Shown here one piece after another: positions 7,490 through 14,517 of a DNA stretch of 15,975 nt. How positions within the stretch are numbered: the stretch's first letter is position 1; the number at the start of each line of letters is the position of its first letter. The DNA comes from CAZJUP01 sp964549275. GTDB taxonomy: Bacteria > Fidelibacterota > Marinisomatia > Marinisomatales > TCS55. The translations under genes and the position numbers were made by a program. The notes beneath the pieces are model-generated. The model ran no database searches. It had not been told where the DNA came from and was given only the letters and a program-made list of their open reading frames with translations. The stretch covers positions 1 to 15,975 of the forward strand of contig CAZJUP010000028.1 of NCBI GenBank assembly GCA_964549275.1, in the 5' to 3' direction.

Positions 7490-7943
7490 AATACAACGAT
7501 ACAACCGGCTGTACAATAAGGCAAAATCTATTCTTATTTCCAAGAATGATACCTTGGATATAATCGGGAAAATGGCTACGCTTTCCGCTTTGCTTAAAAT
7601 TGAATTTAGAGAATGGGTTTTTTGTGGGTTTTATCGGGCTGTCGGACCTCGTACATTAGAAATTGGACCCTATCAAGGTGAAATCCTTGCTTGTGGAAAA
7701 ATCGATTTCTCCCGAGGGGTCTGTGGTGCAGCGGCCATGGAGAGAAAAACGATTATCGTAGATGATGTCAGAACCTATTCCGGATATATTGCCTGTGACG
7801 ATCAAACACGATCAGAAATTGTTGTTCCTGTTTTTAAGGATAATACGCTAATTGCAGTCCTGGATATAGATAGTGCCAAAATCGGTGCTTTCGATTCTAC
7901 AGATAAAATTCAACTGGAGAAGTTGGCGGGCCTCATAACATAA
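7479..7943 (+). CDS. msrC: Free methionine-(R)-sulfoxide reductase, GAF-domain type
   Basis: This 154-residue single-GAF-domain cytosolic enzyme is predicted to reduce free L-methionine-(R)-sulfoxide to methionine with thioredoxin. The three redox cysteines are all present: C72 (EILACGKI), C82 (RGVCGAAA) and C106 (GYIACDD). Their 10- and 24-residue spacing equals that of C84/C94/C118 in E. coli MsrC. GPYQGE, SEIVVPVF and LDIDS are further family signatures. The start is TTG at 7479, overlapping the end of the preceding gene by 11 nt with AGGA seven nt upstream. The first ATG (codon 32) would cut off the N-terminal helix of the fold, so TTG is preferred. The overlap implies translational coupling to the prenol-kinase-like fusion. 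Confidence 0.92.
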   Translation: MPDKIQRYNRLYNKAKSILISKNDTLDIIGKMATLSALLKIEFREWVFCGFYRAVGPRTLEIGPYQGEILACGKIDFSRGVCGAAAMERKTIIVDDVRTYSGYIACDDQTRSEIVVPVFKDNTLIAVLDIDSAKIGAFDSTDKIQLEKLAGLIT

Positions 7944-7944
7944 A

Positions 7945-7985
7945 AACCCCGACATCACCAAAACAGTTTGGCAATCATCGGGGTT
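7945..7985 (-). terminator. Hairpin terminator between convergent genes
   Basis: AACCCCGA (7945-7952) pairs with TCGGGGTT (7978-7985). An inner stem CCAAA/TTTGG lies inside the loop. Read on the minus strand the stem runs into a T-rich stretch (GGGGTTTTTA), as expected for a rho-independent terminator of the DUF350-like transcript. On the plus strand it follows msrC directly but the T-tract is poor, so two-way function is possible and weaker on that strand. Confidence 0.7.
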
Positions 7986-8004
7986 ATATGTAGAAAGGTA
8001 TGGT

Positions 8005-8241
8005 TTAAATGACTTTATAAACCAGCAGTCCAACCATGACTATCAGGGAAATAAAAATAAGGGAAACACCTATATTCCCTTTTTTGATTTCTTCCCATTC
8101 ATCGATGTCACTTGACAGCCAGTCAAAAACCTTTAGAGCGATTCCCACACCAAATGCAAAACCAACTGCAGCCACAATAGACCAGCCTAATGCTCTTCCG
8201 TATGTTGCTAACATGCCTGACCAACTCGTAGGATCTAACAT
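8005..8241 (-). CDS. DUF350-like small membrane protein
   Basis: This 78-residue integral membrane protein has two predicted helices (about 16-40 and 57-77). They are joined by a charged loop, SSDIDEWEEIKKGNIGVSL, whose EIKKGN followed by a second helix is the hallmark of DUF350-type proteins. Family members usually have one or two such helix pairs; this one has one. Molecular function is unknown for the family. An excellent Shine-Dalgarno (AAAAGGAGG before ATAAATG) fixes the start at 8241. It lies 12 nt downstream of the secreted-protein gene, so the two form an operon and may act together at the envelope. Confidence 0.75.
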   Translation of the reverse strand: MLDPTSWSGMLATYGRALGWSIVAAVGFAFGVGIALKVFDWLSSDIDEWEEIKKGNIGVSLIFISLIVMVGLLVYKVI

Positions 8242-8253
8242 TTATCCTCCTTT

Positions 8254-8718
8254 TTAGAGTGTTTTTATTGAATTTTTAATTTTTTGCATAAACTCAGCTG
8301 TAGTGAGTTTTCCTTCAGACAACAGCAGAATTTCCGTCATATTCGCCCTGGCGGATATGACCATATTATTTCGGGATACGGGCACCGTAACCACGACTTC
8401 AGTATTTTGGGGAATCACCGGGAAATAATCCGGATTTTTCGCGGCAAATGACTGCTGGTGTTTTATGGCTTGCCCCACAGAAATAAATCCCACCAGCATC
8501 ACCATTTCGAAGTCATTCCGTTTGCTGGTTAATTGAATAGAAAAGCTATATGAACCATCTGAAGATTTTGTCAGGGACATATCGGAACTTTTTACATCTA
8601 CCCTGTAATATTTACAGGTATGAACCACTTTTCGATAAAAGGCATAATTCCCATAGAGTGCCTGTGTTCCCAAAATCAAAAATGTTAGGACTAATATTAG
8701 TTTTTTAATGCGCATCAT
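8254..8718 (-). CDS. Uncharacterised small secreted protein
   Basis: I do not recognise a family for this 154-residue protein. It has an N-terminal signal sequence (MRIKK, then a hydrophobic stretch at residues 7-17, possible cleavage near ALYG-N at 20-24), so it is likely periplasmic. There is no lipobox cysteine. The mature part looks like alternating beta strands (SYSFSIQLTSK, EVVVTVPVS, MVISARANMTEILLL) with one central non-polar stretch at about 72-84 and a helical C-terminus. ATGATG gives two adjacent possible starts. A -35/-10 pair lies about 30-58 bp upstream, and the next gene encodes a DUF350-like membrane protein that starts 12 nt after its stop. A joint envelope role is a guess. 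Confidence 0.75.
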   Translation of the reverse strand: MMRIKKLILVLTFLILGTQALYGNYAFYRKVVHTCKYYRVDVKSSDMSLTKSSDGSYSFSIQLTSKRNDFEMVMLVGFISVGQAIKHQQSFAAKNPDYFPVIPQNTEVVVTVPVSRNNMVISARANMTEILLLSEGKLTTAEFMQKIKNSIKTL

Positions 8719-8747
8719 TGTTCCATATTTGAAATTTAACAGTGGCG

Positions 8748-8776
8748 AGTTTACAAGGGTTCTTCTCGTGAGTCAA
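8748..8776 (-). promoter_or_regulatory. Sigma-70-type promoter for the secreted protein/DUF350 pair
   Basis: On the minus strand TTGACT (8771-8776) is followed after exactly 17 bp by TAAACT (8748-8753), 5/6 and 4/6 matches to consensus. The predicted transcription start, near 8741, leaves a leader of about 23 nt before ATG 8718. The -35 box lies 10 bp beyond the hutI stop, so the pair can be expressed independently of the hut genes. Confidence 0.5.
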
Positions 8777-8785
8777 GACAACTTT

Positions 8786-10048
8786 TTATCTGTAACCTTC
8801 TGATCGAACGACAATTTGGCCTTCTTTAATGACGAGGTGGATTGGATGGTCGGACACTGTATATGGAATTTCAATTAATCGATCCAAATCCCAAAGAATG
8901 ATATCCGCTTTTTTCCCGGGTTCAAGAGAACCCGTTTCATGGCCTAACCCTAAAGCAATAGCGCCATGATAGGTAGAGGCTGTCAATGCTTCTTCCGCGC
9001 TCATCCCCAAATGCATACAGGCCAAAGTCATAATAAAAGCCATGGATTGAATATGACTGCTCCCAGGATTGAAATCGGTAGCCAGAGCAACCCTTATCCC
9101 TTTTCCCATGAGCTTTCTGGCAGGTGCATAAGCTGTTTTGCCGAGAAAAAATGTTGTACCCGGCAGCAGGGTTGCTGTCACATCAGCGGAAGCCAATGCA
9201 TCCATTCCCGCATCACTCACTGCCATCAAATGGTCAGCAGAAATCGCATGGACCCTGGCTGCTAATTCTGCTGCTCCAGAATCAATAAATTCATCTGCAT
9301 GGAGTCTGGGGGTTAAACCGTATGATTTACCCGATTCCAATATTTTTTTCGATTGGGGTACGGTAAAATAACCTTCTTCACAAAATACATCACAATATTG
9401 AGCCACCCCTTGTTTGGCTACTGCTGGAATTATTTTTTCACAAAGTAGAGAAACATATTCTTCAGGAGAATCCGAGAATTCAGGAGGAATTGCATGAGCT
9501 CCTAAAAACGTAGGAACCATATTGATGGGATGAGTACGATTCACATCATCCAATACAGAAAGGGATTTTAATTCCGATTCTAAATCCAAACCATACCCCG
9601 ATTTTGTTTCCACTGTTGTGGTTCCCAATTGAAGAAACCGATCCATTCTTCGTAAAACTTTTATAATTAACTCCTCTTTTGAGGCCTGCCTTACCCCCTC
9701 TATACTTGATTGAATACCGCCACCTTTGTCTGCAATTTCTTCATAAGTAGAGCCTCCCAGGCGCATGAGATATTCCTTTTCTCTTCCACCCATAAAAACC
9801 GGATGAGTATGTGAGTCAACAAAACCGGGTGTTATCAGTTTTCCTTTACAATCAATTTCTTCTCCGGGGCCGTTTAGGTTTTTCCCGAGTTCAGCAACAA
9901 GTCCACCCTCAATCCTCATATCCGTATTATAATAAAATTCGACACCACTGGATGATGAATTGTAGGTCACAACCTGACCTATGTTTTTTAATGTTAGGGA
10001 ATGGGGAGTTTTATGATGACTGTTGGGTGATGATGTGGAATTAATCAT
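8786..10048 (-). CDS. hutI: Imidazolonepropionase
   Basis: This 420-residue cytosolic amidohydrolase is predicted to hydrolyse 4-imidazolone-5-propanoate to N-formimino-L-glutamate, the third step of histidine degradation. Metal ligands are visible: H80-T-H82 in FVDSHTHPVF, H250 in RLHADEF and D325 in ATDFNPGS. Further family signatures are FMGGREKEYLMRLGGSTY (85-102), VETKSGYGL (146-154) and FLGAHAIPPE (181-190). The first 20 or so residues, rich in Ser and His, extend beyond the usual family start but are in frame and preceded by AAAGGG seven nt from ATG. It follows hutU by 42 bp and is probably the second gene of a hutUI transcript. The neighbouring hutH and hutG or hutF functions are not in this window. 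Confidence 0.97.
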   Translation of the reverse strand: MINSTSSPNSHHKTPHSLTLKNIGQVVTYNSSSSGVEFYYNTDMRIEGGLVAELGKNLNGPGEEIDCKGKLITPGFVDSHTHPVFMGGREKEYLMRLGGSTYEEIADKGGGIQSSIEGVRQASKEELIIKVLRRMDRFLQLGTTTVETKSGYGLDLESELKSLSVLDDVNRTHPINMVPTFLGAHAIPPEFSDSPEEYVSLLCEKIIPAVAKQGVAQYCDVFCEEGYFTVPQSKKILESGKSYGLTPRLHADEFIDSGAAELAARVHAISADHLMAVSDAGMDALASADVTATLLPGTTFFLGKTAYAPARKLMGKGIRVALATDFNPGSSHIQSMAFIMTLACMHLGMSAEEALTASTYHGAIALGLGHETGSLEPGKKADIILWDLDRLIEIPYTVSDHPIHLVIKEGQIVVRSEGYR

Positions 10049-10090
10049 AATTCAACCCTTTCTTTTTCCATAATTCTACGGGGTCTTCCT

Positions 10091-11761
10091 TCACTTGATC
10101 TCGTCCATTTTATTATCCATCATGGGGATATCTACACCCCAATTCTTCGAATTTGTCATGGCATCCTCATACCCCGCATCCGCGTGGCGAATTAGCCCTA
10201 ACCCTGGATCGTTGGTTAGAACCCGCTCCAATCGTTTTTCCATCTCCGGGCTACCGTCTGCACAGATTACCTGTCCGGCATGTATTGCCAATCCCATTCC
10301 TACGCCACCACCGTGGTGAATGGAAACCCAAGTAGCTCCACTTGCAGTATTGGTTAATGCATTTAAAAGGGGCCAGTCGGCCACCGCATCGGATCCATCT
10401 TTCATGGATTCTGTCTCCCTGTAAGGTGAGGCAACTGATCCGGTATCTAAGTGATCTCGACCAATGACAATAGGAGCAGAAATTTCTCCCTCCCCTACCA
10501 TTTGATTCAAAGCAATCCCGAATCGGGCCCGCTGGGTATAGCTTAACCAGCAAATTCTTGATGGTAATCCCTGGAACTGAACTTTTTCTCCAGCCATTTT
10601 TATCCATCTTACAAGTGTATCATCTTCGGGGAACAACTCCAACACTTTTTGATCAGTTATATAAATATCTTCTGGATCTCCAGACAGAGCCACCCATCGG
10701 AAGGGGCCTCTTCCTTCGCAAAAAAGAGGCCGTACATAGGCTGGTACAAACCCGGGATAGGCAAACGCATTTTTTACACCGGCCTTTTTAGCCTGCCCTC
10801 TCAGGTTATTTCCATAATCAAAAGCGACACATCCCATATCCATGAGCTTTAAAATGCCTTCTACATGTTCCGCCATAGACCGCATACTTTCTTTGATATA
10901 CAATTTGGGATTTGTTTTCCTCAATGCTAGTGCCTTTTCATATGTCATTCCATTCGGAACGTATCCGTCCAACTCGTCATGGGCAGAGGTTTGGTCTGTA
11001 ACCAAATCAGGAATAATTCCCCTTTCGGCAATTTGAGGCACAATATCTGCTGCATTTCCCAAGAGTCCGATAGAAAGAGAATTCCCCTTTATGACGGCAT
11101 CTCTAGCCAAAGTTAAAGCTTCGTCCAACGATTCTGTTGCCATATCAAGGTATCGGGTTTCCAGCCGACGTTGGATGCGATGGGGGTCAATTTCGACACA
11201 AATCACAACGCCATTATTCATAGTGACTGAAAGGGGTTGAGCCCCTCCCATTCCTCCCAAACCGGCAGTAAGAACAAATTTTCCGGTTAAGTCCGGTTTA
11301 CCATAATGGGTTTTTGCTGCGGCGGCAAATGTTTCATAAGTTCCCTGGAGAATTCCTTGTGTCCCGATATAGATCCATGAACCTGCCGTCATTTGGCCAT
11401 ACATCATTAACCCCCTTTTATCCAACTCATTAAAATGGTCCCAGTTTGCCCAATCGGGAACAAGGTTAGAATTCGCAATCAATACCCGTGGTGACCAAGT
11501 ATGGGTGCGGACAACCCCCACAGGTTTTCCGGATTGCACAAGCAGGGTTTCATCCGGTTCCAGTCTTTCTAATGTTTTTAGGATGGACTCAAAGCAAGCC
11601 CAGGTTCGGGCTGCCTTTCCTTTTCCTCCATACACAACCAATTCATCCGGATTTTCTGCCACATCTGGATCAAGATTATTTTGAATCATCCGGAATGGCG
11701 CTTCAATTTGCCAATTTTTACAAGTAAGGGCTGTCCCTCTCGGTGCGGTAATGGTTCGCAT
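10091..11761 (-). CDS. hutU: Urocanate hydratase
   Basis: This cytosolic NAD+-dependent enzyme converts urocanate to 4-imidazolone-5-propanoate. With ATG at 11761 it is 556 residues, the usual length, and begins MRTITAPRGT. The nucleotide-binding GLGGMGGAQP is at 167-176. FCEGRGPFRWVALSGDP (347-363) and GLPSRICWLSYTQRARFG (398-415) are family signatures, the latter with the conserved active-site Cys at 404. The C-terminal IHHGGGVGMG (481-490) is also typical. An in-frame TTG at 11788 would add nine residues, but ATG 11761 has AAGGA about ten nt upstream and matches family length, so I prefer it. It is first in the hutUI order and divergent from trmH across 82 bp, where I found no clear promoter boxes. 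Confidence 0.97.
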   Translation of the reverse strand: MRTITAPRGTALTCKNWQIEAPFRMIQNNLDPDVAENPDELVVYGGKGKAARTWACFESILKTLERLEPDETLLVQSGKPVGVVRTHTWSPRVLIANSNLVPDWANWDHFNELDKRGLMMYGQMTAGSWIYIGTQGILQGTYETFAAAAKTHYGKPDLTGKFVLTAGLGGMGGAQPLSVTMNNGVVICVEIDPHRIQRRLETRYLDMATESLDEALTLARDAVIKGNSLSIGLLGNAADIVPQIAERGIIPDLVTDQTSAHDELDGYVPNGMTYEKALALRKTNPKLYIKESMRSMAEHVEGILKLMDMGCVAFDYGNNLRGQAKKAGVKNAFAYPGFVPAYVRPLFCEGRGPFRWVALSGDPEDIYITDQKVLELFPEDDTLVRWIKMAGEKVQFQGLPSRICWLSYTQRARFGIALNQMVGEGEISAPIVIGRDHLDTGSVASPYRETESMKDGSDAVADWPLLNALTNTASGATWVSIHHGGGVGMGLAIHAGQVICADGSPEMEKRLERVLTNDPGLGLIRHADAGYEDAMTNSKNWGVDIPMMDNKMDEIK

Positions 11762-11843
11762 AGCTGAAATATCCTTTTTTATCAACAAACAAGAAAGAAA
11801 TTAAACCGTTTCATGATTACATTCAGCCAAGAAAGTTTCACCA

Positions 11844-12494
11844 ATGACACCGGAACGATTTAAAAAAATACAAGAGATGCTTCGTCATCGTCAGCCGGAT
11901 TTGACGCTCTTAATGGAAAATGTTCATAAACCCCGAAATCTGGCAGCTATCCTGCGGACTTGCGATGCCGTAGGTGTAGGAAAAATTTACGCAACATCTC
12001 CTTCAAAAGAATTTACCATGCGTTTAAAAGCTGCAGGCGGAGCCAACCACTGGGTAGAACTGGAGTATTTTGAATCCATCAAAGATTTAGCGGTTTACAT
12101 CCAAGAATTGGGATTCCGTATTTGTGCAGCCCACCTGGATACTACCGCAAAAGATTTCCGTGAGGTGGATTATACCAGACCGACGGCCATACTCATGGGA
12201 CAGGAACTGTTAGGTGTTACCCAAACCGCCAGAGATTTTTCGGATGAAACAATTCATATCCCCATGGCGGGAATGGGAGAGTCACTGAATGTGTCTGTGG
12301 CAGCAGCAGCCATTTTATTCGAAGCACAAAAGCAACGAAAAGCTGCCGGTTTTTACAATGAGCGCCGCCTAGATACAGAAACATACCAGCGGTTATTATT
12401 TGAATATGCCTATCCGGAGGCCAGTCGTAGATTAAAAAGAGTTCAAGAGCCCTACCCTACCCTCAGCAAGGAGGGTCATATCCTAAAATCTTAA
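11844..12494 (+). CDS. trmH: tRNA (guanosine-2'-O-)-methyltransferase TrmH
   Basis: This 216-residue SPOUT-fold enzyme uses S-adenosylmethionine to methylate the 2'-OH of guanosine 18 in the tRNA D-loop. It resembles E. coli TrmH (SpoU) along its whole length, from MTPERFKKIQEMLRHRQPDL at the start to the GYP-like/PYP elements at the end. Motif 1 is NLAAILRTCDAVGV with N32 and the catalytic Arg R38. Motif 2 is TAILMGQELLGVT (114-126). Motif 3 is IPMAGMGESLNVSVAAA (139-155) with N149; motifs 2 and 3 form the trefoil-knot cofactor site. Residues DFREVDYTRPT (104-114) also match the TrmH subgroup. The stop overlaps the next start by one nt (TAATG), so the following unknown gene is co-translated. 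Confidence 0.95.
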   Translation: MTPERFKKIQEMLRHRQPDLTLLMENVHKPRNLAAILRTCDAVGVGKIYATSPSKEFTMRLKAAGGANHWVELEYFESIKDLAVYIQELGFRICAAHLDTTAKDFREVDYTRPTAILMGQELLGVTQTARDFSDETIHIPMAGMGESLNVSVAAAAILFEAQKQRKAAGFYNERRLDTETYQRLLFEYAYPEASRRLKRVQEPYPTLSKEGHILKS

Positions 12495-12973
12495 TGCAAA
12501 TTATCAAAACATTCTCCAACGGGAAAGTATTGACCTATGACAAAGGGCAATTTGACAATTGGTGCATTTATCTCGTGGAAAACAGAAACCGTATAGCTCC
12601 GAAAGATGTGGAGTATTTTACTGACTTACAGGCCCTTGGGAATCGTTTCGGTGCGAAACGAGTGTATGATGATTTTCTTTCTGTGTATCACCGGACTACA
12701 AGGGAGCTTGACTCCAATATCTTGCAGCTGATTACCCTATTATCTAAATCATATAAAAATCACTCAGGTAAATTTGATTATTTGTTTACTCTGGTGTACG
12801 CCGGAATGGTGGCGGAAGAAAACAAGGAAAATGCTGTATTAAAAAAACGAATAAAACATTTGGGGCTTTACCAGGTATTAATAGAAGATCTTTCTCCTCA
12901 TAAAGCGGCCAACTTCAGCCGAGGTATGAAATGGCAGGATATTGATACTCTATGCAAGGAACGGGGATTCTGA
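12494..12973 (+). CDS. Uncharacterised 159-residue protein between trmH and dam
   Basis: I cannot assign this gene to a named family. The protein is soluble, without signal peptide or membrane helix. It opens with a small beta-rich part (MQIIKTFSNGKVLTYDKGQFDNWCIYLV) and continues with a mostly helical body. It ends in a block, AANFSRGMKWQDIDTLCKERGF, that looks conserved and motif-like (FSRGMKW...C...GF). The start overlaps the trmH stop by one nt. Its stop is one nt before the GTG of the Dam-type methyltransferase. That packing argues for a functional link to the methyltransferase, for example as accessory or regulatory subunit. It is much shorter than known GATC restriction endonucleases and shows no PD-(D/E)xK pattern I would trust. 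The function is open. Confidence 0.8.
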   Translation: MQIIKTFSNGKVLTYDKGQFDNWCIYLVENRNRIAPKDVEYFTDLQALGNRFGAKRVYDDFLSVYHRTTRELDSNILQLITLLSKSYKNHSGKFDYLFTLVYAGMVAEENKENAVLKKRIKHLGLYQVLIEDLSPHKAANFSRGMKWQDIDTLCKERGF

Positions 12974-12974
12974 A

Positions 12975-13886
12975 GTGAAAGCTAAACCTTTTTTAAAATG
13001 GGCGGGTGGTAAATCAGCGTTAATCCCTCAATTAGAGGCACAATTCCCAAAGGTCTTAAAAGGTGGACAAATAAAACACTATGTTGAACCCTTCCTTGGA
13101 GGGGGTGCCGTTTTTTTCCATATCGCCCAGAACTATCCCATCAAAAAAGCCTCCCTTTCGGATATTAATCCTGATATTGTTCTCGCTTACACCGTGGTTC
13201 AAAAAGATCCGAAAACTCTCATCGCCCGTTTATCAGCTCTGAAAGAGGAATATCTTACTCTAAATGAAGAAAAAAGAAAAGATTTTTACTACGAAAATCG
13301 GGAATTGTATAACCACAGTCAAATTCAGATTAATTCTACCCCTTTTAGTAGAGAATGGACCCAGCGTGCCGCCCGGCTCATCTTTTTAAATAAAACCTGT
13401 TATAACGGATTGTATCGCCAAAATAAAAAAGGGGAATTCAATGTCCCCTTCGGCCGGTATAAGCATCCCTCCATCTTTTCTGAAGAAAATATTTTACGCT
13501 CTGCGGAATGCCTAACTATTGCAAAACTTTCTCAAAGAAATTTTGATGATATAACTCAAGGCATTGATCAAAACACTTTTGTATATTTCGATCCGCCTTA
13601 CCGTCCTTTGAGTCCCACTGCAGATTTTACAGCTTATGCCTCGAACGGATTTACAGACACAGACCAAATCAACCTGGGAGACTATTTCTCTTTCTTGGAT
13701 AAAAAAGGTGCTCACCTTATGTTAAGTAATTCTGACCCATGTAACCGTATTCCGAAGGACACTTTTTTGGAAAATATATATGGAAAATTCAATATCCATC
13801 GCGTGTGTGCTAACCGGGCGATCAACCGGGATAAAAGCAAACGAGGAGGTATTTCAGAATTATTAATTACAAATTATCACCGGTAA
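12975..13886 (+). CDS. dam: DNA adenine methyltransferase, Dam/DpnM-type
   Basis: This 303-residue class-alpha (D12) N6-adenine methyltransferase transfers a methyl group from S-adenosylmethionine to adenine in DNA. The motif order is typical: FLKWAGGK (6-13) and PFLGGGAVFF (39-48) for cofactor binding, LIFLNKTCYNGLYRQNKKGEFNVPFG (135-160) in the target-recognition side, then catalytic DPPY (206-209). DPPYRPLSPTADFTAYASNGFT and the C-terminal RAINRDKSKRGGISELLITNY closely resemble GATC-specific Dam and DpnM enzymes, so GATC is the likely target; that is inferred by similarity. GTG at 12975 is chosen because it gives the standard VKAKPFLKWAGGK start one nt after the previous stop, with a GGGGAT purine tract upstream. 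No restriction endonuclease is adjacent, so it looks like an orphan methyltransferase. Confidence 0.93.
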   Translation: MKAKPFLKWAGGKSALIPQLEAQFPKVLKGGQIKHYVEPFLGGGAVFFHIAQNYPIKKASLSDINPDIVLAYTVVQKDPKTLIARLSALKEEYLTLNEEKRKDFYYENRELYNHSQIQINSTPFSREWTQRAARLIFLNKTCYNGLYRQNKKGEFNVPFGRYKHPSIFSEENILRSAECLTIAKLSQRNFDDITQGIDQNTFVYFDPPYRPLSPTADFTAYASNGFTDTDQINLGDYFSFLDKKGAHLMLSNSDPCNRIPKDTFLENIYGKFNIHRVCANRAINRDKSKRGGISELLITNYHR

Positions 13887-13920
13887 AATTCAATTAAAAA
13901 TATCATACCAATTAAATTCC

Positions 13921-13944
13921 CTTTCATGGATTCCCGCATGAAAG
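13921..13944 (+). terminator. Hairpin after dam, possible weak terminator
   Basis: CTTTCATG (13921-13928) pairs perfectly with CATGAAAG (13937-13944) around the loop GATTCCCG. It lies 34 nt after the dam stop, where the trmH operon should end. The stem is low in G+C and only TGTTTAAAA follows, so termination would be weak. It could instead be an mRNA 3'-end stabiliser. Confidence 0.35.
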
Positions 13945-14034
13945 TGTTTAAAAGCATAGCCTTTGGTAAGATTTTTAGGCCATGGCTTAAAAAATGAGCT
14001 GACATTACAGCAGACAGAGAGACAAAGAGTGATG

Positions 14035-14086
14035 ATAGATTATAAATTTTGGATTAGGAAACCATCCAATATCAGGAATCTATAAT
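14035..14086 (+). promoter_or_regulatory. Compound inverted repeat enclosing a -10 box
   Basis: The outer arms ATAGATT (14035-14041) and AATCTAT (14077-14083) enclose the inner arms TTGGAT (14049-14054) and ATCCAA (14064-14069), whose loop can add GG/CC pairs. The right arm runs into a perfect TATAAT (14081-14086), and the left arm holds TATAAT on the opposite strand (14039-14044). A start near 14093 would give a leader of about 36 nt before ATG 14129. I see no good -35, so an activator or a repressor binding the symmetric arms is plausible. The symmetry is seen; the role is inferred. Confidence 0.4.
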
Positions 14087-14128
14087 CAGTTTAACTCGGT
14101 GTTTCATCATGAGGTAAAGGAGGACAAA

Positions 14129-14485
14129 ATGGATTTAAATAAACTAAAATTGGGTATGTTTAAGAATATTCAGGTGCTGAACTTTCCCGAGAGCTACGAC
14201 TTGGGGGTAAAGTCGACAGAGAAAAATGTCGAAGTCATAATCTACTACATCCATATACTCAAAGATATCCAGGATCTGGTGGCATTGGTCGACTCAACAG
14301 TATTGCCGGAAGATAACCGTGTAATCCTAGTTTATGAAAAGGGTAGAAAAGACGGAGTGAATCGCGATTCAGTCATGGGTCCGTTTACGAAAGGACAGGT
14401 AGATGGGTATATGTTGAGGGCGCCGATGCTCTGTTCAATCTCCAGAAAGTTAAGTGCATGCGTGTTCAGTAAAAAGCTTCATTGA
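14129..14485 (+). CDS. Uncharacterised 118-residue cytosolic protein
   Basis: I do not recognise a named family with certainty. The start at 14129 is chosen over an in-frame ATG at 14099 because AAAGGAGG lies four nt upstream of it, giving MDLNKLKLGMFKNIQ. There is no signal peptide or membrane segment. The pattern of strands and helices (VEVIIYYIHILKDIQDLVALV, 34-54; NRVILVYEKGRKDGVNRD, 63-80; GPFTKGQVDGY, 84-94; APMLCSISRKLSACVFSKK, 98-116) suggests a compact alpha/beta fold. The blocks YEKGRKDGVNRDS and RAPMLCSISRKLSACV look conserved, with two cysteines (C102, C111). It lies 32 bp upstream of the interrupted esterase gene, so they may share a transcript. Confidence 0.7.
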   Translation: MDLNKLKLGMFKNIQVLNFPESYDLGVKSTEKNVEVIIYYIHILKDIQDLVALVDSTVLPEDNRVILVYEKGRKDGVNRDSVMGPFTKGQVDGYMLRAPMLCSISRKLSACVFSKKLH

Positions 14486-14517
14486 TAAAAATAAACTCAA
14501 AGAAAGGAATAGGGGAA

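Larger units (their letters stand above)
13887..14128. other. Intergenic region with hairpins after dam
   Basis: This 242-bp gap has no convincing gene. It holds an 8-bp stem at 13921-13944, a compound inverted repeat with a TATAAT box at 14035-14086, and a strong Shine-Dalgarno (AAAGGAGG, 14117-14124) for the gene at 14129. An upstream in-frame ATG at 14099 lacks a ribosome-binding site. Confidence 0.6.

Noticed and set aside
10251..10607. Open frame of 118 codons on the minus strand inside hutU, in another frame
   Set aside because: It overlaps the conserved core of hutU, and the translation is rich in Cys, Arg and Trp without motifs.
11762..11788. TTG at 11788 as the hutU start
   Set aside because: ATG 11761 gives the usual family N-terminus and length and has an acceptable ribosome-binding site.
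12494..13886. Classical type II restriction-modification system
   Set aside because: A methyltransferase is present, but the only adjacent unknown is 159 residues, with no nuclease motif I can defend; an orphan Dam is the simpler reading.
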